Positions 39,885-48,535 of a stretch of DNA of 64,000 bases are shown here, in pieces. The notes under the pieces were generated by a model. That model was not told the origin of the DNA. It saw only the letters and a program-made list of their open reading frames with translations, and ran no database searches. The DNA comes from Rhodanobacter sp. Soil772 (GTDB lineage: Bacteria; Pseudomonadota; Gammaproteobacteria; Xanthomonadales; Rhodanobacteraceae), in assembly GCF_001428385.1 (NCBI RefSeq), contig NZ_LMSK01000001.1:497355-561354 (forward strand), in the 5' to 3' direction. The position numbers were made by a program, and so were the translations under genes. How positions within the stretch are numbered: position 1 is the stretch's first letter; every line of letters starts with the position of its first letter.

Positions 39885-41906
39885 ATGCGTCCGACTTCAA
39901 GCCACTTGTTGCTGTGTTGCTGCCTGCTGCTGGGGATCGGCTGGGTGCTGCCTGCGCGGGCGGAGGTGCTGCTCACGGCGAAGTCGATCAGCGTTCCCGG
40001 CGTGCACCTGCAGGCGGTAACCCTGCGCCTCGGCGAGGATGCCGCCGGCGGGCTTCGGCTGCAACTGAGCGCCGCGCAGGCCGACATTGCAGCGATGGGC
40101 TGGCGGCGGCTGGGCCTGACCCTCGACGGCAACCTGCAGCGGGACGCCCGCCTGCGCTGGATCCTCGACGGCAACGTGCGCCTGGCTGGCGCGCCGGGCG
40201 GCGCCCTCAGCGACGCCCACGTGAACATCCTGCTCAGCGAGGCCGCCAACACCTTGCAGATCGATATCCTGCAGGGCAAGGCGCACGCCAGCACCGCGCT
40301 GCCGCTGGACCAGCCCACCCACGCGCAGATCAGCCTGGACAACCTTCCCGTCGGCTGGCTGCAGGGTCTGCTCGGCACGGTGTGGTCGGGGCGTCCCACC
40401 AGCGGCCGGCTGGATGCCGAACTGGCGCTGGACCTGCGCGATCCGGGCCTGCAATCGTCCGGACAGTTCACCCTCGGCAACCTGGGCTTCGACACCCCCA
40501 GCGGCACCCTGGCGGGGCAGGGGCTGGACGGCAACGGGCGCTTCAGCCTCGATACCACCACCGGTCCGGCGCGAATCGACCTGGACGCCAGCCTGCGTGG
40601 CGGCGAACTGCTGCTGGGGCCGATCTACGCGAAGCTGCCGGACCATCCGGTCCAGCTGGCCCTGCATGCGAATGCGCAGAACGGCGCGTTCGAATTGAGC
40701 CGCCTGCGGCTGAACGACGCCGATGCGCTGCAGCTCGACGGCGCGCTGGCCTTCGACGCGAAGGGCACGCTGAAGACCTTGCGGCTGGACCACCTGCACG
40801 CGAATTTCCCGGCGGCCTACCAGCGCTACGGCGAAGCCTGGCTGAGCACGCTGGGCCTGCACGACATGCGCATCGCCGGCGAACTGAACGGCAGTCTGGA
40901 CCTGCGCGCGGACGGTCCGCACGGTTTCGCGTTCGATACCGACGGGCTGAACCTGGCCGATGCGGACGGCCGGTTGGCGATCGACGGCCTGCAAGGCGGG
41001 CTGGACTGGGCGATCGATGGCGAGCGGCCGGCCACGACCCTGGGCTGGCGCAAGCTGCAGTTCTACCGGATAGCGAACGGCGCTGCCCAGTCGCAGTGGC
41101 AGAGCCGTGCCGGCATGCTCAGCCTGCAGCAGCCGCTGCTGGTACCGGTCCTGCAGGGCCAGTTGCGCATTGGCCAGTTGGACTGGCGTCCGGCGGCAGC
41201 CCAGGGGCAACGGCTGGCGGCCTCGCTGGCGCTGACCGGCGTCGACATGGCCGCCTTCAGCCAGGCGATGGGCTGGCCGGCGTTTCCCGGCACGCTCGGC
41301 GGCGCTGTGCCGTCGTTGCGCTGGGTCGACGACCGTTTCGAACTGGCCGGCGGCTTGTCGGCGAGCCTGTTCGGCGGTTTCGTCGACATCACCCGGCTCT
41401 CGCTGCAGCAGCCGTTCGGCGCCACGCCGGTACTGAATGGCGACATTGCCCTGAAGCAACTGGACCTGGCCGCGATCACCAGCGTGTTCGACTTCGGCGG
41501 CATCACCGGCCCGCTGGATGGTTCGATCGACGACCTGCGCCTGGTCAACTGGAGCCCGGTCGCGTTCAAGGCCAGCCTGCTCGCGGGCAATGGCGGCCGG
41601 ATCAGCCAGCGCGCGGTGAACAACCTCACCGCGGTCGGTGGCGGCGGCATTGTCGCAGGCCTGCAAGGCGCCATGCTGAAACTGTTCAAGACCTTCGGCT
41701 ACAAACGCATCGGCCTCAATTGCACGCTGCAAGGCACGCTTTGCCAGATGAGCGGTCTGGAGACTACCGACGGCGGCTACACTATCGTCGAAGGCAGTGG
41801 TTTGCCGCGGTTGCAGGTGATCGGCCACCAGACCCAGGTGGATTGGCCGACCCTGGTGCGGCGCCTGCAGGACGCGATCCACGGAGAGACGCCGCAAATC
41901 CGCTGA
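39885..41906 (+). CDS. AsmA/YdbH-like envelope protein
   Basis: A 673-residue exported protein with an N-terminal signal or anchor (LLLCCCLLLGIGWVLPARA) and a long repetitive beta-strand-rich body (many GxLxLDLRDPGLQSSGQFTL-like units) as expected for AsmA-like bridge proteins that carry phospholipids between membranes. The adjacent downstream gene encodes a lipoprotein with YnbE/YdbL (DUF1318) features; in E. coli YdbH, YnbE and YdbL work together in outer-membrane lipid homeostasis. The partner gene is the main reason to prefer YdbH over other AsmA-type proteins. The start is set by the signal sequence. Identification is by overall character, not strong motifs. Confidence 0.7.
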   Translation: MRPTSSHLLLCCCLLLGIGWVLPARAEVLLTAKSISVPGVHLQAVTLRLGEDAAGGLRLQLSAAQADIAAMGWRRLGLTLDGNLQRDARLRWILDGNVRLAGAPGGALSDAHVNILLSEAANTLQIDILQGKAHASTALPLDQPTHAQISLDNLPVGWLQGLLGTVWSGRPTSGRLDAELALDLRDPGLQSSGQFTLGNLGFDTPSGTLAGQGLDGNGRFSLDTTTGPARIDLDASLRGGELLLGPIYAKLPDHPVQLALHANAQNGAFELSRLRLNDADALQLDGALAFDAKGTLKTLRLDHLHANFPAAYQRYGEAWLSTLGLHDMRIAGELNGSLDLRADGPHGFAFDTDGLNLADADGRLAIDGLQGGLDWAIDGERPATTLGWRKLQFYRIANGAAQSQWQSRAGMLSLQQPLLVPVLQGQLRIGQLDWRPAAAQGQRLAASLALTGVDMAAFSQAMGWPAFPGTLGGAVPSLRWVDDRFELAGGLSASLFGGFVDITRLSLQQPFGATPVLNGDIALKQLDLAAITSVFDFGGITGPLDGSIDDLRLVNWSPVAFKASLLAGNGGRISQRAVNNLTAVGGGGIVAGLQGAMLKLFKTFGYKRIGLNCTLQGTLCQMSGLETTDGGYTIVEGSGLPRLQVIGHQTQVDWPTLVRRLQDAIHGETPQIR

Positions 41907-41956
41907 GCGGAGCGCGGGTTGCCGGCTCTTCACCCTTTCGACTACAGGAGTTCGTC

Positions 41957-42559
41957 ATGCGCAAGCTCGTCTATGTCATCCTGACTTCGCTGGCCGTGGC
42001 GCTGGTCGGCTGCGTCACCATCAACGTGTACTTCCCCGAGGCGGCCGCGCAGAAGGCCGCCGACCAGTTCATCGGAAACGTGCTGGACGAGGCGACGCCT
42101 GCCGCTCCGGCACCGAAGGTGCAGAAGCCGGTGACCAAGGACGACGGCCAGCCGTCGGCGATGCTGCTCGACCTGCTGGTTCCGGCCGCTTACGCCGCCG
42201 ACACGCCGAACATCCGCATCCAGACCGCCGCCACCGAGGCGATCCGCGGCCGCATGCAGGGCCGCTTCCAGGGCGCGCTGGGCGACCTGCTCGACAGCGG
42301 CGCGGTGGGCTTCACGCGCGACGGCATGGTGGCCATGCGCGACGCCGCCAAGGTGCCGCTGAGCCAGCGCGCGCAGGCGAATGCCACGGTGGCCGACGAG
42401 AACCGCGACCGCACCGCGCTGTATCGCGAAATCGCCAACGCCAACAACCACCCGGAGTGGGAAGCGCAGATCCGCACCACCTTCGCCAAGACCTGGATCG
42501 AGAAGGCGCGCGCGGGCTGGTATTACCAGGATGCATCCGGCGCCTGGCAGAAGAAGTAG
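41957..42559 (+). CDS. YdbL/DUF1318 lipoprotein with YnbE-like N-terminus
   Basis: A 200-residue lipoprotein: signal MRKLVYVILTSLAVALVGC with lipobox LVGC at Cys19. Just after it, VTINVYFPEAAAQKAAD resembles the start of YnbE (a short beta strand after the lipid anchor), and the C-terminal half (RTALYREIANANNHPEWEAQ to the final GAWQKK) resembles YdbL (DUF1318). It seems to combine in one protein what E. coli encodes as separate ynbE and ydbL genes. AGGAG precedes the ATG. It follows the YdbH-like gene by 50 bases, so the two probably form an operon for lipid transport to the outer membrane. Family placement is a reasoned reading, not a search result. Confidence 0.75.
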   Translation: MRKLVYVILTSLAVALVGCVTINVYFPEAAAQKAADQFIGNVLDEATPAAPAPKVQKPVTKDDGQPSAMLLDLLVPAAYAADTPNIRIQTAATEAIRGRMQGRFQGALGDLLDSGAVGFTRDGMVAMRDAAKVPLSQRAQANATVADENRDRTALYREIANANNHPEWEAQIRTTFAKTWIEKARAGWYYQDASGAWQKK

Positions 42560-42631
42560 GTCGCAGGCGCCATCCGGGCCGATCTGGGATAATCGGGGGC
42601 CAGCCAGCATGGCCCCATCCGTTTAGGCACC

Positions 42632-43969
42632 ATGTCCCGATCCAACTCCGTTCCGTCGACACCTTTCGAAGCCCACATCACCGACCTCGGCCATGATGGC
42701 CGAGGCGTGGCCCGGGTCGACGGCAAGGCCGTGTTCGTCAGCGGCGCGCTGCTGGGCGAACATGTGCTGGCCCGCCTGCGCAAGCGCCATCGCCACTTCG
42801 ACGAAGCCGAAGTCGTCGAGCTGATCACCCGCTCGGCGCACCGGGTGGAGCCGCGCTGCCAGCATTTTTCGCAGTGCAGCGGCTGCTCGCTGCAGCACCT
42901 GGACGCCGCCTCGCAAATCGCCGCCAAGCAGCGCGTGCTGGCGGAGAATTTCGAGCGCATCGGCAAGGTCGCGCCGCAGACATGGCTGCCGCCGCTCACC
43001 GCCGAGCCATGGGGTTACCGGCGCAAGGGTCGGCTGTCGGTGCGCAACGTGGCCAAGAAGGGGCGCGTACTGGTGGGTTTCCGCGAGGAGCAGAACCCGC
43101 GCTTCGTCACCGAGATCCAGCAGTGCGAGGTGATGCACCCGGCGCTCGGCCCCAAGGTCGGCCTGCTTGCCGACCTGCTCAGCGGCATGGATGCGATCAA
43201 CGACATCCCGCAGATCGAGTTTGCCGCCGGCGACGACCTGATGGCGCTGGTGTTCCGCCACATGCAGCCGCTGAGCGAACGCGACCTGGCCGCGCTGACC
43301 GCGTTCGGCCAGCAGCACGCTCTGGCGATCTACCTGCAGCCGGGCGGCACCAGCAGCGTGCATCCGCTGTGGCCGGAGAACCCGCGGCTGGCGTTCCGCA
43401 TCGGCGGTGGCGACGCGCGCTTCGAGGACGTCGAGCTGGAGTTCCAGCCGCTCGACTTCGTGCAGGTCAACGCCGGCATGAACCAGCTGATGATGGCGCG
43501 TGCGCTGGAACTGCTCGACCCGCAGCCGACCGACCGCGTGCTGGACCTGTTCTGCGGCCTCGGCAACTTCACCCTGCCGATCGCCCGCCGCGTGGCCGAA
43601 GTCGCAGGCGTGGAAGGCGAGCACGGCCTGGTCGAGCGCGCCGCGCAGAACGCCGCACGCAACGGCATCGCGAACGCACGCTTCCATGTGGCGAACCTGT
43701 TCGAGGACCAGCGCACCGCCGACTGGGCGCGCGCGCCGTGGGACAAGCTGCTGCTCGATCCGCCGCGCGCCGGCGCGGACCAGGTGCTCGCCTACCTGCC
43801 GCACAAGCAGACCCGCCGCATCGTCTACGTCTCCTGCCATCCCGCCTCGCTGGCGCGCGACGCCGGCATCCTGGTCAACCAGCACGGTTTCAGGCTGGCT
43901 TCGGCCGGGGTGATGGACATGTTCCCGCACACCTCGCACGTCGAATCGATCGCGCTGTTCGAGCGATGA
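42632..43969 (+). CDS. rlmD: 23S rRNA (uracil(1939)-C5)-methyltransferase RlmD
   Basis: RlmD methylates U1939 of 23S rRNA using SAM. The 445-residue protein has an N-terminal TRAM domain (FEAHITDLGHDGRGVARVDG), the Cys cluster that binds a 4Fe-4S centre (CQHFSQCSGCSLQHLD), and the SAM methyltransferase domain with DLFCGLGNFTLPIAR, LLDPPRAGAD and the catalytic Cys region VYVSCHPASLARDA. The next gene starts two bases after its stop, forming a compact run rlmD-CYTH-nagZ-hpt. Confidence 0.95.
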   Translation: MSRSNSVPSTPFEAHITDLGHDGRGVARVDGKAVFVSGALLGEHVLARLRKRHRHFDEAEVVELITRSAHRVEPRCQHFSQCSGCSLQHLDAASQIAAKQRVLAENFERIGKVAPQTWLPPLTAEPWGYRRKGRLSVRNVAKKGRVLVGFREEQNPRFVTEIQQCEVMHPALGPKVGLLADLLSGMDAINDIPQIEFAAGDDLMALVFRHMQPLSERDLAALTAFGQQHALAIYLQPGGTSSVHPLWPENPRLAFRIGGGDARFEDVELEFQPLDFVQVNAGMNQLMMARALELLDPQPTDRVLDLFCGLGNFTLPIARRVAEVAGVEGEHGLVERAAQNAARNGIANARFHVANLFEDQRTADWARAPWDKLLLDPPRAGADQVLAYLPHKQTRRIVYVSCHPASLARDAGILVNQHGFRLASAGVMDMFPHTSHVESIALFER

Positions 43970-43970
43970 G

Positions 43971-44492
43971 ATGGCGATAGAGATCGAAAGGAAATTCCTG
44001 TTGGCCAACGATGGCTGGCGCACCGGCATCGAACGCAGCGAGCCGATCGCGCAGGGTTATCTGGTCGGCGCGCAGGCGTTGCGCGACGGTACGGCGCGCG
44101 CCTCCGTTCGTGCCCGGCTTGCCGGTGCGCAGGCGTGGCTCAACATCAAGGCGGCTCGCCTCGGCATCGAGCGGGCCGAGTTCGAGTACCCGATCCCGGT
44201 CGACGACGCCAGGAACCTGCTGGCCACGTTGTGCGACGGCGTGCTGGAGAAGACGCGCCACCATGTGCGGGTCGACGGCGTGCTGTTCGAGGTCGACGAA
44301 TTCGAAGGCGACAACCGCGGGCTGATCGTCGCCGAGGTCGAGCTGCCCGCGGTCGATGCGCCGTTCCCGCGGCCGCCGTGGCTGGGCCGCGAAGTGAGCG
44401 CGCTGGCGCGCTACTACAACGTGAACCTGATCGCGCATCCGTACCGGCAATGGTCGCCGGCGGAGCGCGCTGCCGAGGATGCCGCATGTTGA
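43971..44492 (+). CDS. CYTH domain protein (triphosphate tunnel metalloenzyme)
   Basis: A 173-residue protein whose N-terminus AIEIERKFLLAN holds the ExExK motif that defines CYTH enzymes, followed by basic tunnel-lining residues (RASVRARL, LNIKAARLGIERAEFEYPI) and the acidic metal-binding segment VLFEVDEFEGDNRGLIVAEVEL. Bacterial proteins of this size are usually inorganic triphosphatases; adenylate or thiamine-triphosphate activity cannot be ruled out. It overlaps nagZ by seven bases. Confidence 0.92.
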   Translation: MAIEIERKFLLANDGWRTGIERSEPIAQGYLVGAQALRDGTARASVRARLAGAQAWLNIKAARLGIERAEFEYPIPVDDARNLLATLCDGVLEKTRHHVRVDGVLFEVDEFEGDNRGLIVAEVELPAVDAPFPRPPWLGREVSALARYYNVNLIAHPYRQWSPAERAAEDAAC

Positions 44493-45502
44493 TGATCGGC
44501 GTGGCCGCGCTGGAACTGGCCGAGCACGAGAAGCGCTGGCTCACCGCGCCGGGCGTGGCCGGGGTGCTGCTGTTTGCACGCAACTATCAGTCGCGCGAGC
44601 AGCTGATCGCGCTGTGCGAGGCGATCCGCGACGTCGGCGGCGACGACGTGCTGATCGCGGTCGACCAGGAAGGCGGCCCGGTGCAGCGCTTCCGCGACGG
44701 CTTCACCCGCCTGCCGCCGCTGGCGGCGATCGGCGCGGTGTATCGGCGCGACCCCGACGAGGCGATCCGCCTGGCCGAGGAGCACGCCTGGGTGATGGCC
44801 AGCGAGTTGCGCGCCAGCGGCGTCGATTTCAGTTTCGCGCCGGTGGTGGACCTGGCCCGCGGCAATGCCGCGATCGGCCTGCGCGCGTTCCACGCCGATC
44901 CGGCGGTGGCTGCCGAACTGGGCCAGGCCTACGTGCGCGGCATGCACCTGGGCGGCATGGCGGCGGTACTCAAACACTTCCCCGGACATGGCTCGGTCGC
45001 CACCGACACGCACAAGGCGCAGGCGATCGACCCGCGCAGCCTGGACGAGATCCGCCGCGACGACCTGCTGCCGTTCGCCGAATGCATCGAGGCGCGGGTC
45101 GAGGCGGTGATGATGGCGCACGTCACCTATCCAGCGGTGGACAGCCAGCCGGCCGGTTACTCGAAGCGGTGGATCGAACAGATCCTGCGCGGCGAACTCG
45201 GTTTCGCCGGCGCCGTGATCAGCGACGACATCAGCATGGCCGCCGCCGGTGCGGCCGGCAGCGTGGGCGAGCGCGTGCGCGCGCACCTGGATGCCGGCTG
45301 CGACCTGGTGCTGGCCTGCTTCCCCGAGGTGGTGGACGAGGCGATCGCCGCGATGCCGGGTGACGCCGCGCCGATGCCGCCGCAGCTGGCCGCCATGCGC
45401 GGCTCGCTGGGCTCCAGCTGGGACGGCCTCACCAACAATCCGCAGCGCGAGCGTTTCGTCGCGCGCATCACGGCACTGAACGCCGACCAAGGAACCGCAT
45501 GA
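44486..45502 (+). CDS. nagZ: Beta-N-acetylhexosaminidase NagZ
   Basis: NagZ removes N-acetylglucosamine from muropeptides during peptidoglycan recycling in the cytoplasm; its products influence AmpC induction in many bacteria. The 338-residue length is standard. Visible motifs are LIAVDQEGGPVQRFRDGFTRLPP, the catalytic histidine segment KHFPGHGSVATDTH, and the nucleophile Asp in GAVISDDISMAAA. No signal peptide is present. The start (ATG, 44486) overlaps the CYTH gene and the stop overlaps hpt in an ATGA. Confidence 0.96.
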   Translation: MLMIGVAALELAEHEKRWLTAPGVAGVLLFARNYQSREQLIALCEAIRDVGGDDVLIAVDQEGGPVQRFRDGFTRLPPLAAIGAVYRRDPDEAIRLAEEHAWVMASELRASGVDFSFAPVVDLARGNAAIGLRAFHADPAVAAELGQAYVRGMHLGGMAAVLKHFPGHGSVATDTHKAQAIDPRSLDEIRRDDLLPFAECIEARVEAVMMAHVTYPAVDSQPAGYSKRWIEQILRGELGFAGAVISDDISMAAAGAAGSVGERVRAHLDAGCDLVLACFPEVVDEAIAAMPGDAAPMPPQLAAMRGSLGSSWDGLTNNPQRERFVARITALNADQGTA

Positions 45503-46056
45503 ATACTCCAACCCCACTCCTGGCCGATGCGCTGGCGCAGGCCGAGCTGCTGTACGAACGCAGCACGCTGGAAAGCGTGATCGCCGACATGGGCCGGAAG
45601 ATCGACGCCGCGCTGGACGGCGAGCGTGCGGTGTTCCTCCCCGTGATGAACGGCGCGCTGATCTTTGCCGGGCAACTGGCGCTGGCGATCCGCACCGACC
45701 TGGAATTCGACTACGTGCACGCCACCCGCTACCGCGGCGCCACCTCCGGCAGCGACCTGCACTGGTTGCGCGAACCGGCGGTGTCGCTGGTCGATCGCGT
45801 GGTGCTGCTGGTCGACGACATCCTCGACGAAGGCCACACGCTGAAGGCGGTGCGCGAGGACTGCTACCGGCGCGGCGCCAAGCGCGTGCTGATCGCCAGC
45901 CTGTGCACCAAGCGGCATGACCGCCTGGTCGAAGGCATCGCCTCCGATTTCAACGGCGTCGAATTGCCGGACCGCTACGTGTTCGGCTACGGCCTGGACT
46001 ATTACGAGCAGGGCCGCAACCTGCCAGCGATCTATGCGTTGAAAGACGAGGCTTGA
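45499..46056 (+). CDS. hpt: Hypoxanthine-guanine phosphoribosyltransferase
   Basis: This enzyme salvages hypoxanthine and guanine to IMP and GMP using PRPP. The 185-residue protein has the PRPP-binding motif VVLLVDDILDEGHTLKAV, the flexible loop after YVHATRYRG, and the C-terminal segment with KRHDRLVEGI and DRYVFGYGLDY. It is translationally coupled to nagZ, and the following gene encodes a methylthionucleoside phosphorylase that releases hypoxanthine or adenine, so hpt could recycle that base. Confidence 0.9.
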   Translation: MNTPTPLLADALAQAELLYERSTLESVIADMGRKIDAALDGERAVFLPVMNGALIFAGQLALAIRTDLEFDYVHATRYRGATSGSDLHWLREPAVSLVDRVVLLVDDILDEGHTLKAVREDCYRRGAKRVLIASLCTKRHDRLVEGIASDFNGVELPDRYVFGYGLDYYEQGRNLPAIYALKDEA

Positions 46057-46072
46057 TAATACGGAGCCGGCA

Positions 46073-46198
46073 CTTTGCTCCTCCCCCTGCTTGCAGGGGG
46101 AGGTTGGGAGGGGGTAAAGCTCTCGACTGGCTTTTGACCTCCTGACAAAGAGCCACCCCTCCCCAACCCTCCCCTGCGATGCAGGGGAGGGAGCAAAG
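46073..46198. repeat. Imperfect long inverted repeat between hpt and the phosphorylase gene
   Basis: Arms of about 42 bases (46073-46114 and 46156-46198), each itself containing a small hairpin such as CTCCCCCTGC-TT-GCAGGGGGAG, are reverse complements with a few differences. It lies inside an otherwise compact same-strand gene run. Neither arm codes for anything recognisable. Confidence 0.8.
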
Positions 46199-46244
46199 CC
46201 GGCGACTCATGCCGTTAGCTTCAGCCTGCCCATGGATCACCACG

Positions 46245-47006
46245 ATGCCTCATCCCGACCACGCCACCATCGACCTCGCCGTCATCGGCGGCAGCGGCCT
46301 GTACAACTTCCCGGGCCTGGAAAACGCCACGCGGCAGGCGGTGGATACGCCGTACGGCGCGGCTTCGGGTGACGTCGTGCTCGGCGATTTCGCCGGCAAG
46401 CGGGTGGCGTTCCTGGCCCGCCATGGCGAGAGCCACACGTTGCCGCCGCACCGGGTGAACTACCGCGCGAACCTGTGGGCGCTGCACAGCCTGGGCGCGC
46501 GCCGGGTGATCGGGGTCAACGCGGTGGGCGGCATTCGCGGCGACATGGGGCCGCGGGTGATCGTGGTGCCCGACCAGCTGATCGACTACACCCACGGCCG
46601 CTACACCAGCTACTGCGATGTCGAGGGTGCCGAGGTGAAGCACATCGACTTCAGCGAGCCGTATACCGAATCGCTGCGCCTGCAACTGCTGGCGGCGGCG
46701 CGCGCGGTGAACGTCGAGGTGATCGGCGGCGGCTGCTACGGCGCCACGCAGGGACCGCGGCTGGAAACCCGCGCCGAGATCGCGCGGATGAAACGCGACG
46801 GCTGCGACCTGGTCGGCATGACCGGCATGCCCGAGGCGGTGCTGGCGCGCGAACTGGGGCTGGAGTACGCCTGCCTGGCGCTGGTGGCGAACTTCGCTGC
46901 CGGCTGCGGCGACGAGGCGGAAATCAGCATCGAGGAAATCTTCGCGCATCTGGCGGCGGCCACCGCCGAGGTACCGCGCATCCTTGCCGCGCTGCTGAAA
47001 AGCTGA
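46245..47006 (+). CDS. S-methyl-5'-thioinosine / thioadenosine phosphorylase
   Basis: A 253-residue purine nucleoside phosphorylase of the MTAP type, cleaving methylthio-nucleosides left by polyamine and homoserine-lactone synthesis. Family motifs are AVIGGSGLYNFPGLE, VAFLARHGESHTLPPHRVNYRANLWAL, CYGATQGPRLETRAEI and LVGMTGMPEAVLARELGLEYA. In Pseudomonas the enzyme next to nagZ is specific for methylthioinosine, yielding hypoxanthine; nagZ and hpt just upstream here suggest the same. Substrate choice between inosine and adenosine forms cannot be read from the sequence with certainty. The ATG at 46245 is preferred because family conservation starts just after it; an upstream ATG at 46179 lies within the palindromic repeat. 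Confidence 0.88.
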   Translation: MPHPDHATIDLAVIGGSGLYNFPGLENATRQAVDTPYGAASGDVVLGDFAGKRVAFLARHGESHTLPPHRVNYRANLWALHSLGARRVIGVNAVGGIRGDMGPRVIVVPDQLIDYTHGRYTSYCDVEGAEVKHIDFSEPYTESLRLQLLAAARAVNVEVIGGGCYGATQGPRLETRAEIARMKRDGCDLVGMTGMPEAVLARELGLEYACLALVANFAAGCGDEAEISIEEIFAHLAAATAEVPRILAALLKS

Positions 47007-47046
47007 ACGCCGCCGCGAGTCTGCGAACTGCCCGGATAATTTCGTA

Positions 47047-47074
47047 TTGCACTCGGCCTTCACATATTGATACT
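47047..47074 (+). promoter_or_regulatory. Possible promoter of the cold-shock gene
   Basis: TTGCAC (47047-47052), 16 bases, then GATACT (47069-47074). It would give a leader of about 85 bases, as is common for csp mRNAs. Confidence 0.4.
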
Positions 47075-47164
47075 TTTCCCGGGCCAGGGTGACGAACCGA
47101 GGGGAGAACAGTGGTTCAGCGCAGATCCTGGCGCACTCACTCCATGTATCCAGAGGTTCTCGCA

Positions 47165-47371
47165 ATGAGTTTTGGTACGGTCAAGTGGTTCAACGATGCC
47201 AAGGGGTTCGGGTTCATCGCGCCCGAGGATGGCAGTGCGGACGTATTCGTCCATTTTTCCGCGATCAATTCCAAGGGCTTCCGCAGCCTGCAGGAAGGTC
47301 AGCGCGTACAGTTCGAAGTGACCCAGGGCCCGAAGGGCGCCCAGGCATCGGCGGTCGAAGTGGCCGCCTGA
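47165..47371 (+). CDS. Cold-shock protein, CspA family
   Basis: A 68-residue single-domain nucleic-acid chaperone. Both RNA-binding motifs are present: [10 protein letters not shown] (RNP1) and VFVHFSAI (RNP2), with the standard [17 protein letters not shown] start. The frame is open upstream to 47111 but family length fixes the start at 47165. It is a monocistronic gene with its own terminator. Whether it is cold-inducible cannot be told. Confidence 0.95.
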   Translation: MSFGTVKWFNDAKGFGFIAPEDGSADVFVHFSAINSKGFRSLQEGQRVQFEVTQGPKGAQASAVEVAA

Positions 47372-47403
47372 TTCGCCAGGCATACGTTGCACAGCAAGAA
47401 CGA

Positions 47404-47435
47404 AACCCCGCATCCTGTGCGGGGTTTTTGCTTTT
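47404..47435 (+). terminator. Terminator of the cold-shock gene
   Basis: AACCCCGCA / TGCGGGGTT stem with a five-base loop, followed by a TTTTTGCTTTT tract. Confidence 0.85.
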
Positions 47436-47452
47436 CATGACGGGAGAACGTG

Positions 47453-48535
47453 ATGACTGACCGCAGGCAGTTCCTCAAGGCATCCGTGCTGGGAGCGTCG
47501 GCCTCGATGCTGGCCTGGGGCGGCAAGCTGGCCGCCGGACCGTTAAACCGAAGCGGCAAGCTGGTTGCCGGACCCGCGCCGCGGACGCCGGCGACGGCGA
47601 CCGTGCGGGTGGTCTCGACCTGGGACTTCGGCGTGGCGGCGAACCGGGCGGCGTGGACCATCCTCGGCAAGGGCGGCCATGCGCTGGACGCGGTCGAGTT
47701 CGGCGTGCAGGTGCCGGAGTCGGACCTGAAGAACCACAGCGTCGGCAAAGGCGGCTATCCCGATCGCGACGGCCACGTCACCCTCGACGCCAGCATCATG
47801 GACGCCGACGGCAGTTGCGGCGCGGTGGCCGCGCTCGAACATATCGAACATCCGATCTCGGTGGCGCGGCGGGTGATGGAACGCACGCCGCACGTGCTGC
47901 TGGTCGGCGAAGGCGCACTGCAGTTCGCGCTGGAGCAGGGCTTCAAGAAGCAGGACCTGCTCACGCCCGAAGCCGAGCAGGCCTGGCACGAATGGCTGAA
48001 GACGGCGCAGTACAAACCCTCGATCAACAGCGAAGTGCACGACTACGGCAAGGGCGGCGCCCCCGGCATGCCCGGCGGTGCGAACAACCACGACACCATC
48101 GGCATGCTGGCACTGGATGCGCATGGCAAGCTGGCCGGCGCCTGCACCACCAGCGGCATGGCGTGGAAGATGCGCGGCCGCGTCGGCGACAGCCCGATCA
48201 TCGGCGCCGGCCTGTACGTGGACGGCGAGGTCGGCGGCGCCACCTCCACTGGCGTCGGCGAGGAAGTGATCCGCAACGCCGGCAGCTTCCTGGTGGTCGA
48301 ACTGATGCGCCAGGGCCGCTCGCCGCACGAGGCCTGCAAGGAAGCGGTGATGCGCATCGTCAAGAAGCGCCGCGAAGCTTCCAAGACCCTGCAGGTCGGC
48401 TTCCTCGCCATGAACCGCGACGGCGAGGTCGGCGCCTACGCCATCCAGCATGGCTTCTCCTATGCCGTGTGCGATGCGAAAAAGCAGGACGCCCTGATCC
48501 CCTCGCAAAGCGTCTACACGACGAGTTATTCATGA
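47453..48535 (+). CDS. Tat-exported N4-(beta-N-acetylglucosaminyl)-L-asparaginase family protein (glycosylasparaginase)
   Basis: An Ntn-hydrolase of 360 residues that would cleave the GlcNAc-asparagine bond of glycopeptides. The N-terminus TDRRQFLKASVLGASASM has a twin-arginine motif (RRQFLK), so the protein probably leaves the cytoplasm folded. The autoproteolysis site is the Thr in NNHDTIGMLALDAHG; upstream chain features GSCGAVAALEHIEHPISVARRVME and downstream ones TTSGMAWKMRGRVGDSPIIG and GATSTGVGEEVIR are typical. Processing should split it into alpha and beta chains before the Thr. The stop overlaps cutC (ATGA). Confidence 0.92.
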   Translation: MTDRRQFLKASVLGASASMLAWGGKLAAGPLNRSGKLVAGPAPRTPATATVRVVSTWDFGVAANRAAWTILGKGGHALDAVEFGVQVPESDLKNHSVGKGGYPDRDGHVTLDASIMDADGSCGAVAALEHIEHPISVARRVMERTPHVLLVGEGALQFALEQGFKKQDLLTPEAEQAWHEWLKTAQYKPSINSEVHDYGKGGAPGMPGGANNHDTIGMLALDAHGKLAGACTTSGMAWKMRGRVGDSPIIGAGLYVDGEVGGATSTGVGEEVIRNAGSFLVVELMRQGRSPHEACKEAVMRIVKKRREASKTLQVGFLAMNRDGEVGAYAIQHGFSYAVCDAKKQDALIPSQSVYTTSYS

